Source: Pseudomonas sp. BN411
Lineage (GTDB): Bacteria; Pseudomonadota; Gammaproteobacteria; Pseudomonadales; Pseudomonadaceae
Direction: 5' to 3'
NCBI RefSeq assembly: GCF_029871235.1
Contig: NZ_SSOM01000064.1
Span: 1-52,009, forward strand
Length of the DNA stretch: 52,009 nucleotides
Shown here: positions 17,300-25,310 of the stretch, piece by piece
Layout of the letters: every line of letters starts with the position of its first letter
Numbering within the stretch: the first letter of the stretch is position 1
Translations under genes and position numbers: made by a program
The notes under the pieces: model-generated
Told to the model about the DNA's origin: nothing
What the model saw: the letters and a program-made list of their open reading frames with translations, nothing else
Database searches by the model: none

Positions 17300-20032
17300 T
17301 CAACGCATGAGCCCCAGCTGTCGAGCTCTGCTGGCCGCCTGCGCACGGCGACGCGTTCCAATCTTGTCAAATACCTGTTGCAGGTACCACTTCACACATC
17401 CCTCCGTGATACTCAGCTTTCGACCTATTTCTTTGTTTCTGAGGCCTTCATCAACCAGTTGAAGTATCTCGATTTCACGTCCATTCAAAGCTCCCAGGAC
17501 GTTTTCAACGACTGCTGGCTCTGCCCTCTTTGCAACGGAGTTTTTCGTATCACGGAATGAAATTAGGACTTCCTCAATAAACTCCTCGGCGGACTTTCCT
17601 TCTTCTCCACTTGCTGACTCCGCTCCCATTAGCAGACCACTGAGCCAAGCTCCCTCGTCCGAGAAGGTGCGAATGAAACGCCCCCGAGCCGCAAGCTCTA
17701 GAGAGCGCTTAAGGTTTCGCTGAGCCCCGCGCTCATCGCCAGTTAGGACTAGCAAATGAGTGTGCACCACATCCCAACGGAGGAAGTTGCGGGTAGCGTC
17801 AGCTTTAGCCAAATAACGCTGCCAATGCTTGGCCAGATCCATCGCTTCGTTGAGCCGATTCTGCGCAATGGCCACACGTACGCTACAAAGTGCCTTTACC
17901 TCATCCTTGGTGGTCACGCCCAGCGACGGCTTCAAATGACTGAATTGCCCAATCAAGCCATGCTTCCGGCCCTGACGGATCATTTCATTCACTTCCCCCA
18001 TGCGTAACAGGCAGCGCAGGCGTTCAGCCAGGGCCGAATAATGCAGACGGTCAAAACCATGCTTGGCGGCGGCTACTTCAGCTTTGTCGAGCAAATCGAA
18101 TGCGGTTTCTGGATCACCATCATTGAACGCGAGACGCGCTGCGGTGAGCCATCCTGCGATCGCTTGATCTACGAAGCCCTCGGCCTCCACGTGCGGCAAG
18201 TATATTTCTAGCAGCCGACGCGCCTGATCCAGTTCGTTGCGCTCGTAATGCACTTCCGCCAGCGGCAGAGCAAGGATAGTTGCATAGGGCGACCCTATGC
18301 CAGCGATCGACTCCGCTGCAGTGAGCGCTTTAGTGAGTCCAGTGATAACGGCCTCGGTTTGTCCGCCCATAAATCGGGAAGGACCAATTACCGCCTCATG
18401 CACAATAATGGAGAGCTTGCTTTCACCCCGACTGAGATATTCACGCGTCAGGTTACTCAACCTTTCAATCTCATCGAGTTTGAAGCGCTCCCTCTGCGCA
18501 TACAGCAACGCGTTGTAGATGCTACCGCGAATGATGGGATGCGCGTCACTGTACTTCTCAACAAGGCTACGAGCCTGCGTCTCCAACAGTGGCGTATCGT
18601 CAATCATCATTGACAACATGGCCTCTCGATGAAGAAGCTCGCTCCGCATTACCTCAATAAATTCCGGCGAGTACTTTGCTATGTATTCCGGATCACCGAG
18701 ACAACGCCTAGCCTGGGCGAGCAACTCCTTGGCCGTCTCAAACTTCCATAGATGAAGCATGGACCAAGCTTGCGAGATCAGAATCCGGGGGTAACGACTT
18801 ATTAGTGAGGAAGGAAGCTGCTCAACCATTCGCCAAGCGATGTCATCGCTTCGCTCAAAGAAAGCCACATGGTTATCTTCAATAATGCTCGCGGCCAGCT
18901 CTTGGTCTCCGGAGCTCAACGCATGATTGAACGCCTTGAAGAATTCCTCTTTGAGCACGTAGAAGTCGCTTGCCTCCCGGTGCAAATAGCTCAGCTTGGC
19001 CCCATCATTTTCCGATAGATACGTGAGCAGGAACTCACGAAACAGGGTATGCAACCGATAAGACTGCGATTTGGGGTGATCAGTAAAAACAAACAGGTCT
19101 CTGGACTGGCACTCCTTAAGCAGGCTCAGACCGTCTATTCGCTTGCTGACTATCGCGCAGGCTTCGGGCTCCAAACGCTCCAGAATGGCACAGGACACTA
19201 GGAAATCCTGGAGATCAGATTCCAGCGGCTCAAAAACCTCTTCGAAGAAAAACTCCTGAAAGAGCGCTCTTTCCTCAATACTGGTGAGATTGCTGACTTG
19301 ACCACCGTCCGATCTGATCGCGCGGCTCAAGAGATTCAGACCACCAACCCATCCCTCAATACGCTGAAAAGGAGTTGGTACATCTGAAACCAAGGAGGAC
19401 TCCAAGCCCTGATTCCCAAAGTGACAGGCGACTTCGTCTTCATCGAAAGCCATATCGTGGACATCCAGGTCCAACAACTCACCTCGCATGCGAAAGCGAG
19501 CCAGCCGAAGCGAAGGCTGGCCGCGCCCGGAAAGCAGAAAATGGAGGTTGGCAGGCGCCCGCTCCAACAGCTCGTCAATTGCCTCAAGGGCTGCGCCCTC
19601 TACGCACTGCAGATCGTCGATAAAGACAAACAAGGGCGTCCTGATGTCCCTTAGCTGCGTCGCACTACGCAGACAGGAGCCCGGGTCAGCATGCAAAGAT
19701 GCCAGATCGGCTCGACGACAAAACACATCGCGCAAAGCAATGAGCATCTCCGTGGCGTCAGCATCATTGCGACACCCGACCCAGAAGCATGCAACTCCCG
19801 ACGCTTGTAGCTCGATGAAATACTGCGACAGTAGTGTGGATCGACCATACCCCGCGGGAGCGCGTAGAGAGATCACTCTCTGGCCCTGAGCAGCTCGGAG
19901 CTGTTTCATCAACCGAGGACGTACGATCAATCCCTGGGTATTAAAGGCTGGACTCCTGGTGGCCGACAGCGGCGTGCGACTTTCTGGCTTTATCGCGACG
20001 ACGGGGGCAACGGCATAGGTGTCACGGTGCAT
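17300..20032 (-). CDS. MalT-type (LAL) LuxR-family regulator A
   Basis: 910 residues, start at an ATG with GGAGG 6 bases upstream. The order is typical of MalT-like regulators: N-terminal STAND ATPase (P-loop APAGYGRST at 58-66, Walker B FVFIDD), a long TPR-like helical middle, and a C-terminal LuxR helix-turn-helix (LNGREIEILQLVDEGLRNKE, then ITEGCVKWYLQQVFDKI). The P-loop lysine is replaced by arginine (R64), unlike regulator B, so ATP handling may differ. It is about half identical to regulator B. It sits between the DUF1302 and DUF1329 genes and has no CTATC-N4-GATAG copy upstream. It is one of two candidates for binding that operator. Confidence 0.9.
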   Translation of the reverse strand: MHRDTYAVAPVVAIKPESRTPLSATRSPAFNTQGLIVRPRLMKQLRAAQGQRVISLRAPAGYGRSTLLSQYFIELQASGVACFWVGCRNDADATEMLIALRDVFCRRADLASLHADPGSCLRSATQLRDIRTPLFVFIDDLQCVEGAALEAIDELLERAPANLHFLLSGRGQPSLRLARFRMRGELLDLDVHDMAFDEDEVACHFGNQGLESSLVSDVPTPFQRIEGWVGGLNLLSRAIRSDGGQVSNLTSIEERALFQEFFFEEVFEPLESDLQDFLVSCAILERLEPEACAIVSKRIDGLSLLKECQSRDLFVFTDHPKSQSYRLHTLFREFLLTYLSENDGAKLSYLHREASDFYVLKEEFFKAFNHALSSGDQELAASIIEDNHVAFFERSDDIAWRMVEQLPSSLISRYPRILISQAWSMLHLWKFETAKELLAQARRCLGDPEYIAKYSPEFIEVMRSELLHREAMLSMMIDDTPLLETQARSLVEKYSDAHPIIRGSIYNALLYAQRERFKLDEIERLSNLTREYLSRGESKLSIIVHEAVIGPSRFMGGQTEAVITGLTKALTAAESIAGIGSPYATILALPLAEVHYERNELDQARRLLEIYLPHVEAEGFVDQAIAGWLTAARLAFNDGDPETAFDLLDKAEVAAAKHGFDRLHYSALAERLRCLLRMGEVNEMIRQGRKHGLIGQFSHLKPSLGVTTKDEVKALCSVRVAIAQNRLNEAMDLAKHWQRYLAKADATRNFLRWDVVHTHLLVLTGDERGAQRNLKRSLELAARGRFIRTFSDEGAWLSGLLMGAESASGEEGKSAEEFIEEVLISFRDTKNSVAKRAEPAVVENVLGALNGREIEILQLVDEGLRNKEIGRKLSITEGCVKWYLQQVFDKIGTRRRAQAASRARQLGLMR

Positions 20033-20163
20033 CTCGAACCTCCGTCAGGGCGGTAGGTAGCCTCTTGTAGTGACGCTTCAGCCAGTGAAAGTCTCGCTAG
20101 CTAGCTTCTTCTTATCAGGTCAGCGCGGGCGGCGCGGCCCGTATCATTGAATGCGCGAATCGA

Positions 20164-20188
20164 GGGGGGCACAGGCAGTCTGCCCCCC
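20164..20188. terminator. Strong hairpin past the DUF1329 stop
   Basis: GGGGGGC ... GCCCCCC stem with a T-rich flank on the right. It lies just beyond the DUF1329 stop, between that gene and the regulator A leader, and probably ends DUF1329 transcripts. Confidence 0.5.
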
Positions 20189-20198
20189 TTTCTTTTCG

Positions 20199-21560
20199 TC
20201 AGCGCTGCGCGCTCTGCACCAAGGACTCCGCGGAATAGAAGGAGCGTGGTCGAGCCTGTCGTGGGGTGTAATGGTCACTCCACTCACCGACTACATACGC
20301 ATTCTGCTGGAAGTCGATGTTCTGGAAAGGCAATGCCACGATACCCGGCAGATCACAGGAAATGCTCGAGTACATGATGCCGCCGCGCCAGTGCTTGCCT
20401 TGAGTGTCCCACAGGTCACTCAACACGATGTTCCACGTGTCTTCATCCAGGTACAGGGTACGGCTCGCCACGGCGTTCCGCACACCGCTTCGCACTTTGC
20501 CTTCTACCTGCCAGACGCGATGCAGCTCCCAACGGACATGGTCAGGGTTGAAGAAGCGCTCGCCAATCGCCGCATCCTGGCCGGCCTTGAGCAGCTTGTT
20601 GGTGTTGTAGGGGATGTACATCTCCTTCGACCCAACCAGCTTCCACTCGTACTGCTCTGGCGAACCGAAGAAACCGTAGGCTTCGTCAAAGTTGGCAACG
20701 CCAGAGACGAAGAAGTTCGGAGTGTCAAATTGCACGTTCGGCAGCTTGCGTACGCGGCGCTGGCCTGGCATGTACTGCCAGGAGCCGAAGGGCACGTTCT
20801 GGTAATCCATCGGCAAGGTCCCGACTGTAGCCTCCCCTACTCGACGTGCGGGAGCCTTAATCTCTGCGCGGGAAAGCTGCCAATGCTTGCCGTCGAACTG
20901 CGCCTCGCCATTCTGGACGTAGTACGGGAAGACGCGACTGGCGTCTATCCGAGCGGTCAGAGACTTGGAACCATTGGTGTCAACGACTATGAGGTCCGCG
21001 AGGGTGTCCACCGCCTCACCTTTCCACGAAAGGTAGTGGTTCCACAGCGCTTCACCGCCGGTTTTGGCGATCGGGAATGGGACGCCGCCATAGGCACCGT
21101 GCACCGCTTTATCGCTATCGCTAATCGTAGCGTTGGTTGCGTTCTTTTTGGTGTCGTCATACACCCACTGCGGCGCAGTCGCGGTCCGGTGAGTCGGGTA
21201 AACGTCAATTCGGTAATCAGGATTGTTCTTCAGCAGGGTCTGAACACTGAGAGACAGTCGCCCCTCGTACTCAGCCATGTTCTTCGACGTGATGGTCAGC
21301 GTTGGCTTCTCGTCCGCGAAAGGTTCCCATGCCAGACTTCCCTTCGGGAGATTTGCAGGACATTGCGAATTATCCCCGCTCCACGCAGGAATGGTTCCCT
21401 CCGCATTGCCCGCTTTGACAGCCCCCATCGGGGTGAGCGTCGTGCCCAGCTGCTGAGCCTCTTGCGAAGAAACGGCGGCAGCGGCCATACCGCAGGAAAC
21501 CTGAGCAATAGCGAAGACCAACGAGAGCTGCCAACGCTTGTTTGAAAGCAGATTTTGCAT
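20199..21560 (-). CDS. DUF1329-family envelope protein
   Basis: 453 residues from the ATG at 21560, chosen for the GGAGG 5 bases upstream; an upstream in-frame extension to 21665 lacks one. The signal peptide (MQNLLSNKRWQLSLVFAIAQ, cleavage near AAAA) is followed by the family hallmark LGTTLTPMGAVKAGNAEGTI. The LolA-like fold assigned to the family suggests a periplasmic carrier of lipophilic ligands. Genes of this family almost always accompany DUF1302 and MMPL genes, as here. A perfect operator lies 225 bp upstream, further than usual, and a CTATC half-site (21685-21689) sits at about 124 bp, the usual distance. Confidence 0.87.
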   Translation of the reverse strand: MQNLLSNKRWQLSLVFAIAQVSCGMAAAAVSSQEAQQLGTTLTPMGAVKAGNAEGTIPAWSGDNSQCPANLPKGSLAWEPFADEKPTLTITSKNMAEYEGRLSLSVQTLLKNNPDYRIDVYPTHRTATAPQWVYDDTKKNATNATISDSDKAVHGAYGGVPFPIAKTGGEALWNHYLSWKGEAVDTLADLIVVDTNGSKSLTARIDASRVFPYYVQNGEAQFDGKHWQLSRAEIKAPARRVGEATVGTLPMDYQNVPFGSWQYMPGQRRVRKLPNVQFDTPNFFVSGVANFDEAYGFFGSPEQYEWKLVGSKEMYIPYNTNKLLKAGQDAAIGERFFNPDHVRWELHRVWQVEGKVRSGVRNAVASRTLYLDEDTWNIVLSDLWDTQGKHWRGGIMYSSISCDLPGIVALPFQNIDFQQNAYVVGEWSDHYTPRQARPRSFYSAESLVQSAQR

Positions 21561-21785
21561 GTAATCCTCCGACCTTTCGGTCTTTCTTATTTTCACGCCT
21601 TGAGGATGCTTGGTTGGGTGCCTTTCGCCGGCCCCCCAGAAAAGTTGAGCTTTCTGAAGGACCAACCAGCTGGCATCGCTTCACCTATCCCTGCGGCCTC
21701 TCCTTCTGAGTGGTTCCGTCGGAGCCGAACCGGTGAGCAATCAAGCACGCGTCTCGACGGTACCCAAGGCACTTCATGCATCCAC

Positions 21786-21799
21786 CTATCGATGGATAG
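21786..21799. promoter_or_regulatory. CTATC-N4-GATAG operator, DUF1329 gene
   Basis: CTATCGATGGATAG, 225 bp upstream of the DUF1329 start. A CTATC half-site at 21685-21689 may act with it. Confidence 0.6.
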
Positions 21800-22640
21800 G
21801 CCGAGCCACAAGCGGGAAGGCAGCAATCGGGGACTGAAATCGTCGCAGCTACCGCAAAGCGGCGAAGTGTGCAGCGCCGCCGGCCTCGAACAGAGTGAAG
21901 CGCCACAGCAGGTCTGCCCCAGGCCTTAAATGGATATTGCGCCACGCAACTCAGCGCCCTCCGAGCACGCAGATCGGGATACCCCCAGGTCATACCCAGC
22001 GGCGTTAAAAGCTCCCGATGGGTAATGTCGCGCAGCAGCCACGACCGCTCGCACAGCGATGGTATGGGCCGGCATTGGAGTGAGGCGATTCGACGCCAGA
22101 GCGGTCGCCCTGTCGTTAATGGCGAGCTCATTGCTCCATCTGTCCTGCCCGCGATCACCTGACCGAGCGCCTCGCTCGCTCGTATTTCGGTGGTGTAGAT
22201 CGCCCCATCTATGGAAGTAGGAGCAGCGTCGTACACGGCGCCACCTAACCAAGCAGGTTCACCCCCAGTCACCACAGCCGAAGCCGCCCACAATGAAACT
22301 GCCCCCCTCTCCCCTGCCCGGGGCGAAACAGCAGTAGACCCTTCCTGAACCGGCAGGTACGGCGACCTAGCTAAGTGCGAGGCTTTCACGCTGCAAAGAT
22401 CCTCGATATGCCGGAGAGGAAGGCCAACGCCGGGAAGCACTATCTTTCGGCAGGTGATCCGCCTGTTAGACAAGCAGAACCTGCGCGCACAATAAATTTA
22501 GATAAGCCACTGCAGGAGATTAAGCCGAATCATGTATCGCTTAATTCAATAAATATATTGCGATCCACCCACCACAAACCAGTGCCTTTTAACGAGCTTT
22601 TGTATTCGACTCCTGGCCCATTAAAAGCTCTCTCTTAAAG
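21800..22640. other. Gene-free stretch, possible decayed gene
   Basis: About 840 bp between the DUF1329 operator and the chemoreceptor gene without a convincing gene. The longest minus-strand frames (21685-22473 and 21926-22252) overlap in different registers and lack ribosome sites. The pieces GAIYTTEIRASEALGQVIAG and ATALASNRLTPMPAHTIAV look protein-like but lie in different frames, as expected of a frameshifted relic. I do not recognise the parent family. Confidence 0.3.
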
Positions 22641-22659
22641 CAGCCAGAAGGATAATAAG

Positions 22660-24612
22660 ATGCTGCAACGCACCATATTTTTTCTCGCAGACCTAAACGT
22701 TGGCAAAAAAATGATGCTGGCCTTTGGTTTGGTCTCATTGCTGTCCATCGCGGCAATTGCCATGGCCTTAAAGACAGCCGAGCTTCTACTGGATGGCAAT
22801 AGACAGAGCCAAGCAATCGGTGAACTAAACCTTCTTCTGCAGGAAGCTCGTGGAGCCGAGAAAGACTTCTCTCTGACGGGCAAACAAGAGAACGCTGACC
22901 TCCTAGAGCTCAAGCTCTCCAAGCTAGACATTCGAGTCAACGAAATCCTGGAAGATAGAAGTACAGTTAACCATGAGCAATTGAAAAAAATTAGACTCAA
23001 TGCTCGTGCCTATCGAGAGCAGTTTGACCATTTCCACGCCACTAAGACTCAATCAGACTTAGCGTTAGCCGAAATGCAGAAACAAGCCGACAACGCTCGA
23101 ATTCAACTTGAGTTCGTAGAGCTAGACATGTTCAGTGCTTTACGGGAATCGGTGAACGGTCAAGGCGAACTAGATCCAAACACCCTAACATTTGCAGAAA
23201 ACTCCTCGACGCTATTGCGCCTACTCCTGCAAATGCGGGGCTATGAATTTGGATATGTTCAGCGGGACGATAAGCAAGAACTCTCCGCTTGGAAGGAGAT
23301 AATGAGCGATGCCGAGGCAGATGTGTCGCGGCTTCGGGGTCGGATTGGCGAGGAACACCAGGACATCCTCCAGGCAGCACAAGAAGCCCTTACCAATTAC
23401 CACTCGGCCTTCAAGCGATACAGTGAAAGCCGCGCAGCCAACCAGCACAGCGCGATGCAAATGCAAGAGCTGGCCGACCGCGTATTGCAGGGTGCCAATG
23501 AGGCCTTGAATAGCCATCGAGACTGGTTGGAAAACTATGCTGATACCATTCTGCATCTGCTGGTTGTCAGCGCCGGCGTCATTCTCACGCTTGCACTGCT
23601 GGCAGGATGGGGGATCCGCCAATTGATCCTGCCACCACTCCATCAGACGCTGGACCTCGCCAAACGCATAGCCGCTGGAGACCTCAGCCAGAACATCACA
23701 ACAGCGCGGCGCGACGAACTCGGTCAGCTTTACCGAGCGATGGGAGGCATGACCTCCAACCTGCGCGAGCTCATACGTCGGATCCTGGATGGCGTGGATC
23801 AACTGCGTGGTGCAGCGGGTGCGTTACAGGAAGCCAGTCAACAAAGTAGTGGCGGTGCGCTTGACCAGCAACGCCAGACAGCGCTCGCGGCTAACGCCAC
23901 GCGCCAGATGGCAACCTCTGCCGAGGCGGTCGCCAACTATGCAGAGAATGCTTCCGGAGCAGCCGCAGATGCAAACAAGCACGCCAAAGCTGGCGAGCAT
24001 GTAGTGCGTAAAAGCGCGGAGCAAATCGGCCGCCTTGCCAACGACGTGAAGTCATCCACTGATGTAATTAGGGACCTTCACCAAAGCAGTGAGCGCATAG
24101 GTGGCGTGTTGGACGTCATCAAAATGGTGGCTGAGCAGACCAATCTGTTGGCACTCAATGCGGCGATTGAGGCGGCTCGTGCCGGCGAGCAGGGGCGTGG
24201 CTTCGCGGTAGTGGCCGACGAAGTCAGGGCCCTAGCACGGCGAACTCAAGAGTCGACACACGAGATCGAAGCTCTTGTCGCAGAGCTGCAAGGTATTTCC
24301 TTGCGTGCTCTACAGCAAATGACCGAGAGCTCCGAGCTAAGCAACCAGGCAGTGGCGTACGGTGAACAGGCACGGCAGTCACTCAACCGAATCACCTCGG
24401 CGGTAAGCAGCATCGAGCTACTTAACGGACAGATTGCCGCCGCTGCCGGAGAGCAGAGTACCGTTGCGGTGGAGATAAGCCTGAACGTCGAGAATGTTCG
24501 CAGTGTTGCTAACCAAGGCGCCGATGCCACCCAACGTGTCGCGCTAGCCAGCACTGAGCTGACTCGCTTGGGCACGGAGCTCCAACAATTGGTTCAGCAA
24601 TTTCGGATTTAG
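22660..24612 (+). CDS. Methyl-accepting chemotaxis protein with helical bimodular sensor domain
   Basis: 650 residues: first transmembrane helix about 18-38, a roughly 255-residue periplasmic all-helical domain, second transmembrane helix about 297-319, HAMP about 320-372, and a cytoplasmic signalling domain with the invariant hairpin tip [20 protein letters not shown] (about 491-510). The periplasmic part opens with [20 protein letters not shown], the signature of the HBM sensor type (McpS-like), which binds organic acids in known Pseudomonas receptors. It lies between the two MalT-type regulators. It would steer cells toward the substrate or an acid intermediate. Only a weak CTATC half-site (22440-22444) is upstream, so regulon membership is unclear. 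Confidence 0.9.
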   Translation: MLQRTIFFLADLNVGKKMMLAFGLVSLLSIAAIAMALKTAELLLDGNRQSQAIGELNLLLQEARGAEKDFSLTGKQENADLLELKLSKLDIRVNEILEDRSTVNHEQLKKIRLNARAYREQFDHFHATKTQSDLALAEMQKQADNARIQLEFVELDMFSALRESVNGQGELDPNTLTFAENSSTLLRLLLQMRGYEFGYVQRDDKQELSAWKEIMSDAEADVSRLRGRIGEEHQDILQAAQEALTNYHSAFKRYSESRAANQHSAMQMQELADRVLQGANEALNSHRDWLENYADTILHLLVVSAGVILTLALLAGWGIRQLILPPLHQTLDLAKRIAAGDLSQNITTARRDELGQLYRAMGGMTSNLRELIRRILDGVDQLRGAAGALQEASQQSSGGALDQQRQTALAANATRQMATSAEAVANYAENASGAAADANKHAKAGEHVVRKSAEQIGRLANDVKSSTDVIRDLHQSSERIGGVLDVIKMVAEQTNLLALNAAIEAARAGEQGRGFAVVADEVRALARRTQESTHEIEALVAELQGISLRALQQMTESSELSNQAVAYGEQARQSLNRITSAVSSIELLNGQIAAAAGEQSTVAVEISLNVENVRSVANQGADATQRVALASTELTRLGTELQQLVQQFRI

Positions 24613-24664
24613 CTTTCGCGGTCCGAGACAGGCCAGCAAACCGCCGGGCATCCATCTGCTACGG

Positions 24665-24678
24665 CCATCCAAAGATAG
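24665..24678. promoter_or_regulatory. One-mismatch CTATC-N4-GATAG operator, small protein gene
   Basis: CCATCCAAAGATAG (CTATC changed to CCATC), 174 bp upstream of the small ORF at 24853 and 632 bp upstream of regulator B. Confidence 0.45.
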
Positions 24679-24852
24679 GATCATTTCGATCCTGAGGCAG
24701 CACACCCTTCTGCCATCTTGGACGAACAGGGCTCGCCACCAAGAGATTGGAGAGTTTGATCAACCGCGCCTCTGTAGTCAGGGCAACGACTATTGGTTGG
24801 GCGCGCGTCATCACATGGTGCCCGCTCAGCCCCCAAACCAATGGATATTGGA

Positions 24853-25074
24853 ATGATTTTCACCGTCGCAAACATACAAGCAACGTCGGATATTCGGTTC
24901 GACGTCAACGAGCGAGAGCTGCAGATCGTCTACACAAATCCACATCCAGGCAATCAGCGGCGCACACTACAGGTTCGCTTTGGCCCTCAAGCCACCAGAG
25001 AACTGGTTGAAGCTGTTCGTGCCCTTGACGCACAGCTCGACTCGCCACTGGATAGAGTTCTTTCTTCGGATTAG
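24853..25074 (+). CDS. Small conserved-looking hypothetical protein (73 aa)
   Basis: Frame of 73 residues beginning MIFTVANIQATSDIRFDVNE, with TGGA 8 bases upstream of the ATG; an in-frame ATG at 24841 would add four residues. It is acidic at the C-terminus, with an amphipathic helix predicted over ATRELVEAVRALDAQL and beta-rich residues before it (LQIVYTNP, TLQVRFGP). There is no signal peptide and no cysteine. It sits between the chemoreceptor and regulator B on the same strand. I do not recognise the family; a small cytoplasmic binding or accessory protein is possible. Confidence 0.5.
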   Translation: MIFTVANIQATSDIRFDVNERELQIVYTNPHPGNQRRTLQVRFGPQATRELVEAVRALDAQLDSPLDRVLSSD

Positions 25075-25310
25075 GTCGCTAAACCCGCGATTGACGACCG
25101 CACGAGACACCAGCGCTTGAGCAATTGGGAAGCCTGCTCACGGGGCTTTCGACTCGAAGGCACGATGTTGCCTCAACGTCTGCAACGCGGCCATGGGATG
25201 GCTAGCGCGGCAGCAATACGCTAGGGTTGAGCTACCCGCCAGGCCACCTTGCTGCTGCAGAGTTACTTCGGCATATTCCGCTGAGGGTACCAATACCAAT
25301 AAGAAGAGCT

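Noticed and set aside
20151-21545. Plus-strand frame of 464 codons
   Set aside because: Complements the DUF1329 gene, which has a signal peptide, ribosome site and family motifs; the plus frame has none.
21685-22473. Minus-strand 262-codon frame as a real gene
   Set aside because: No ribosome site, no recognisable motif, and it overlaps the DUF1329 operator region; at best a relic.
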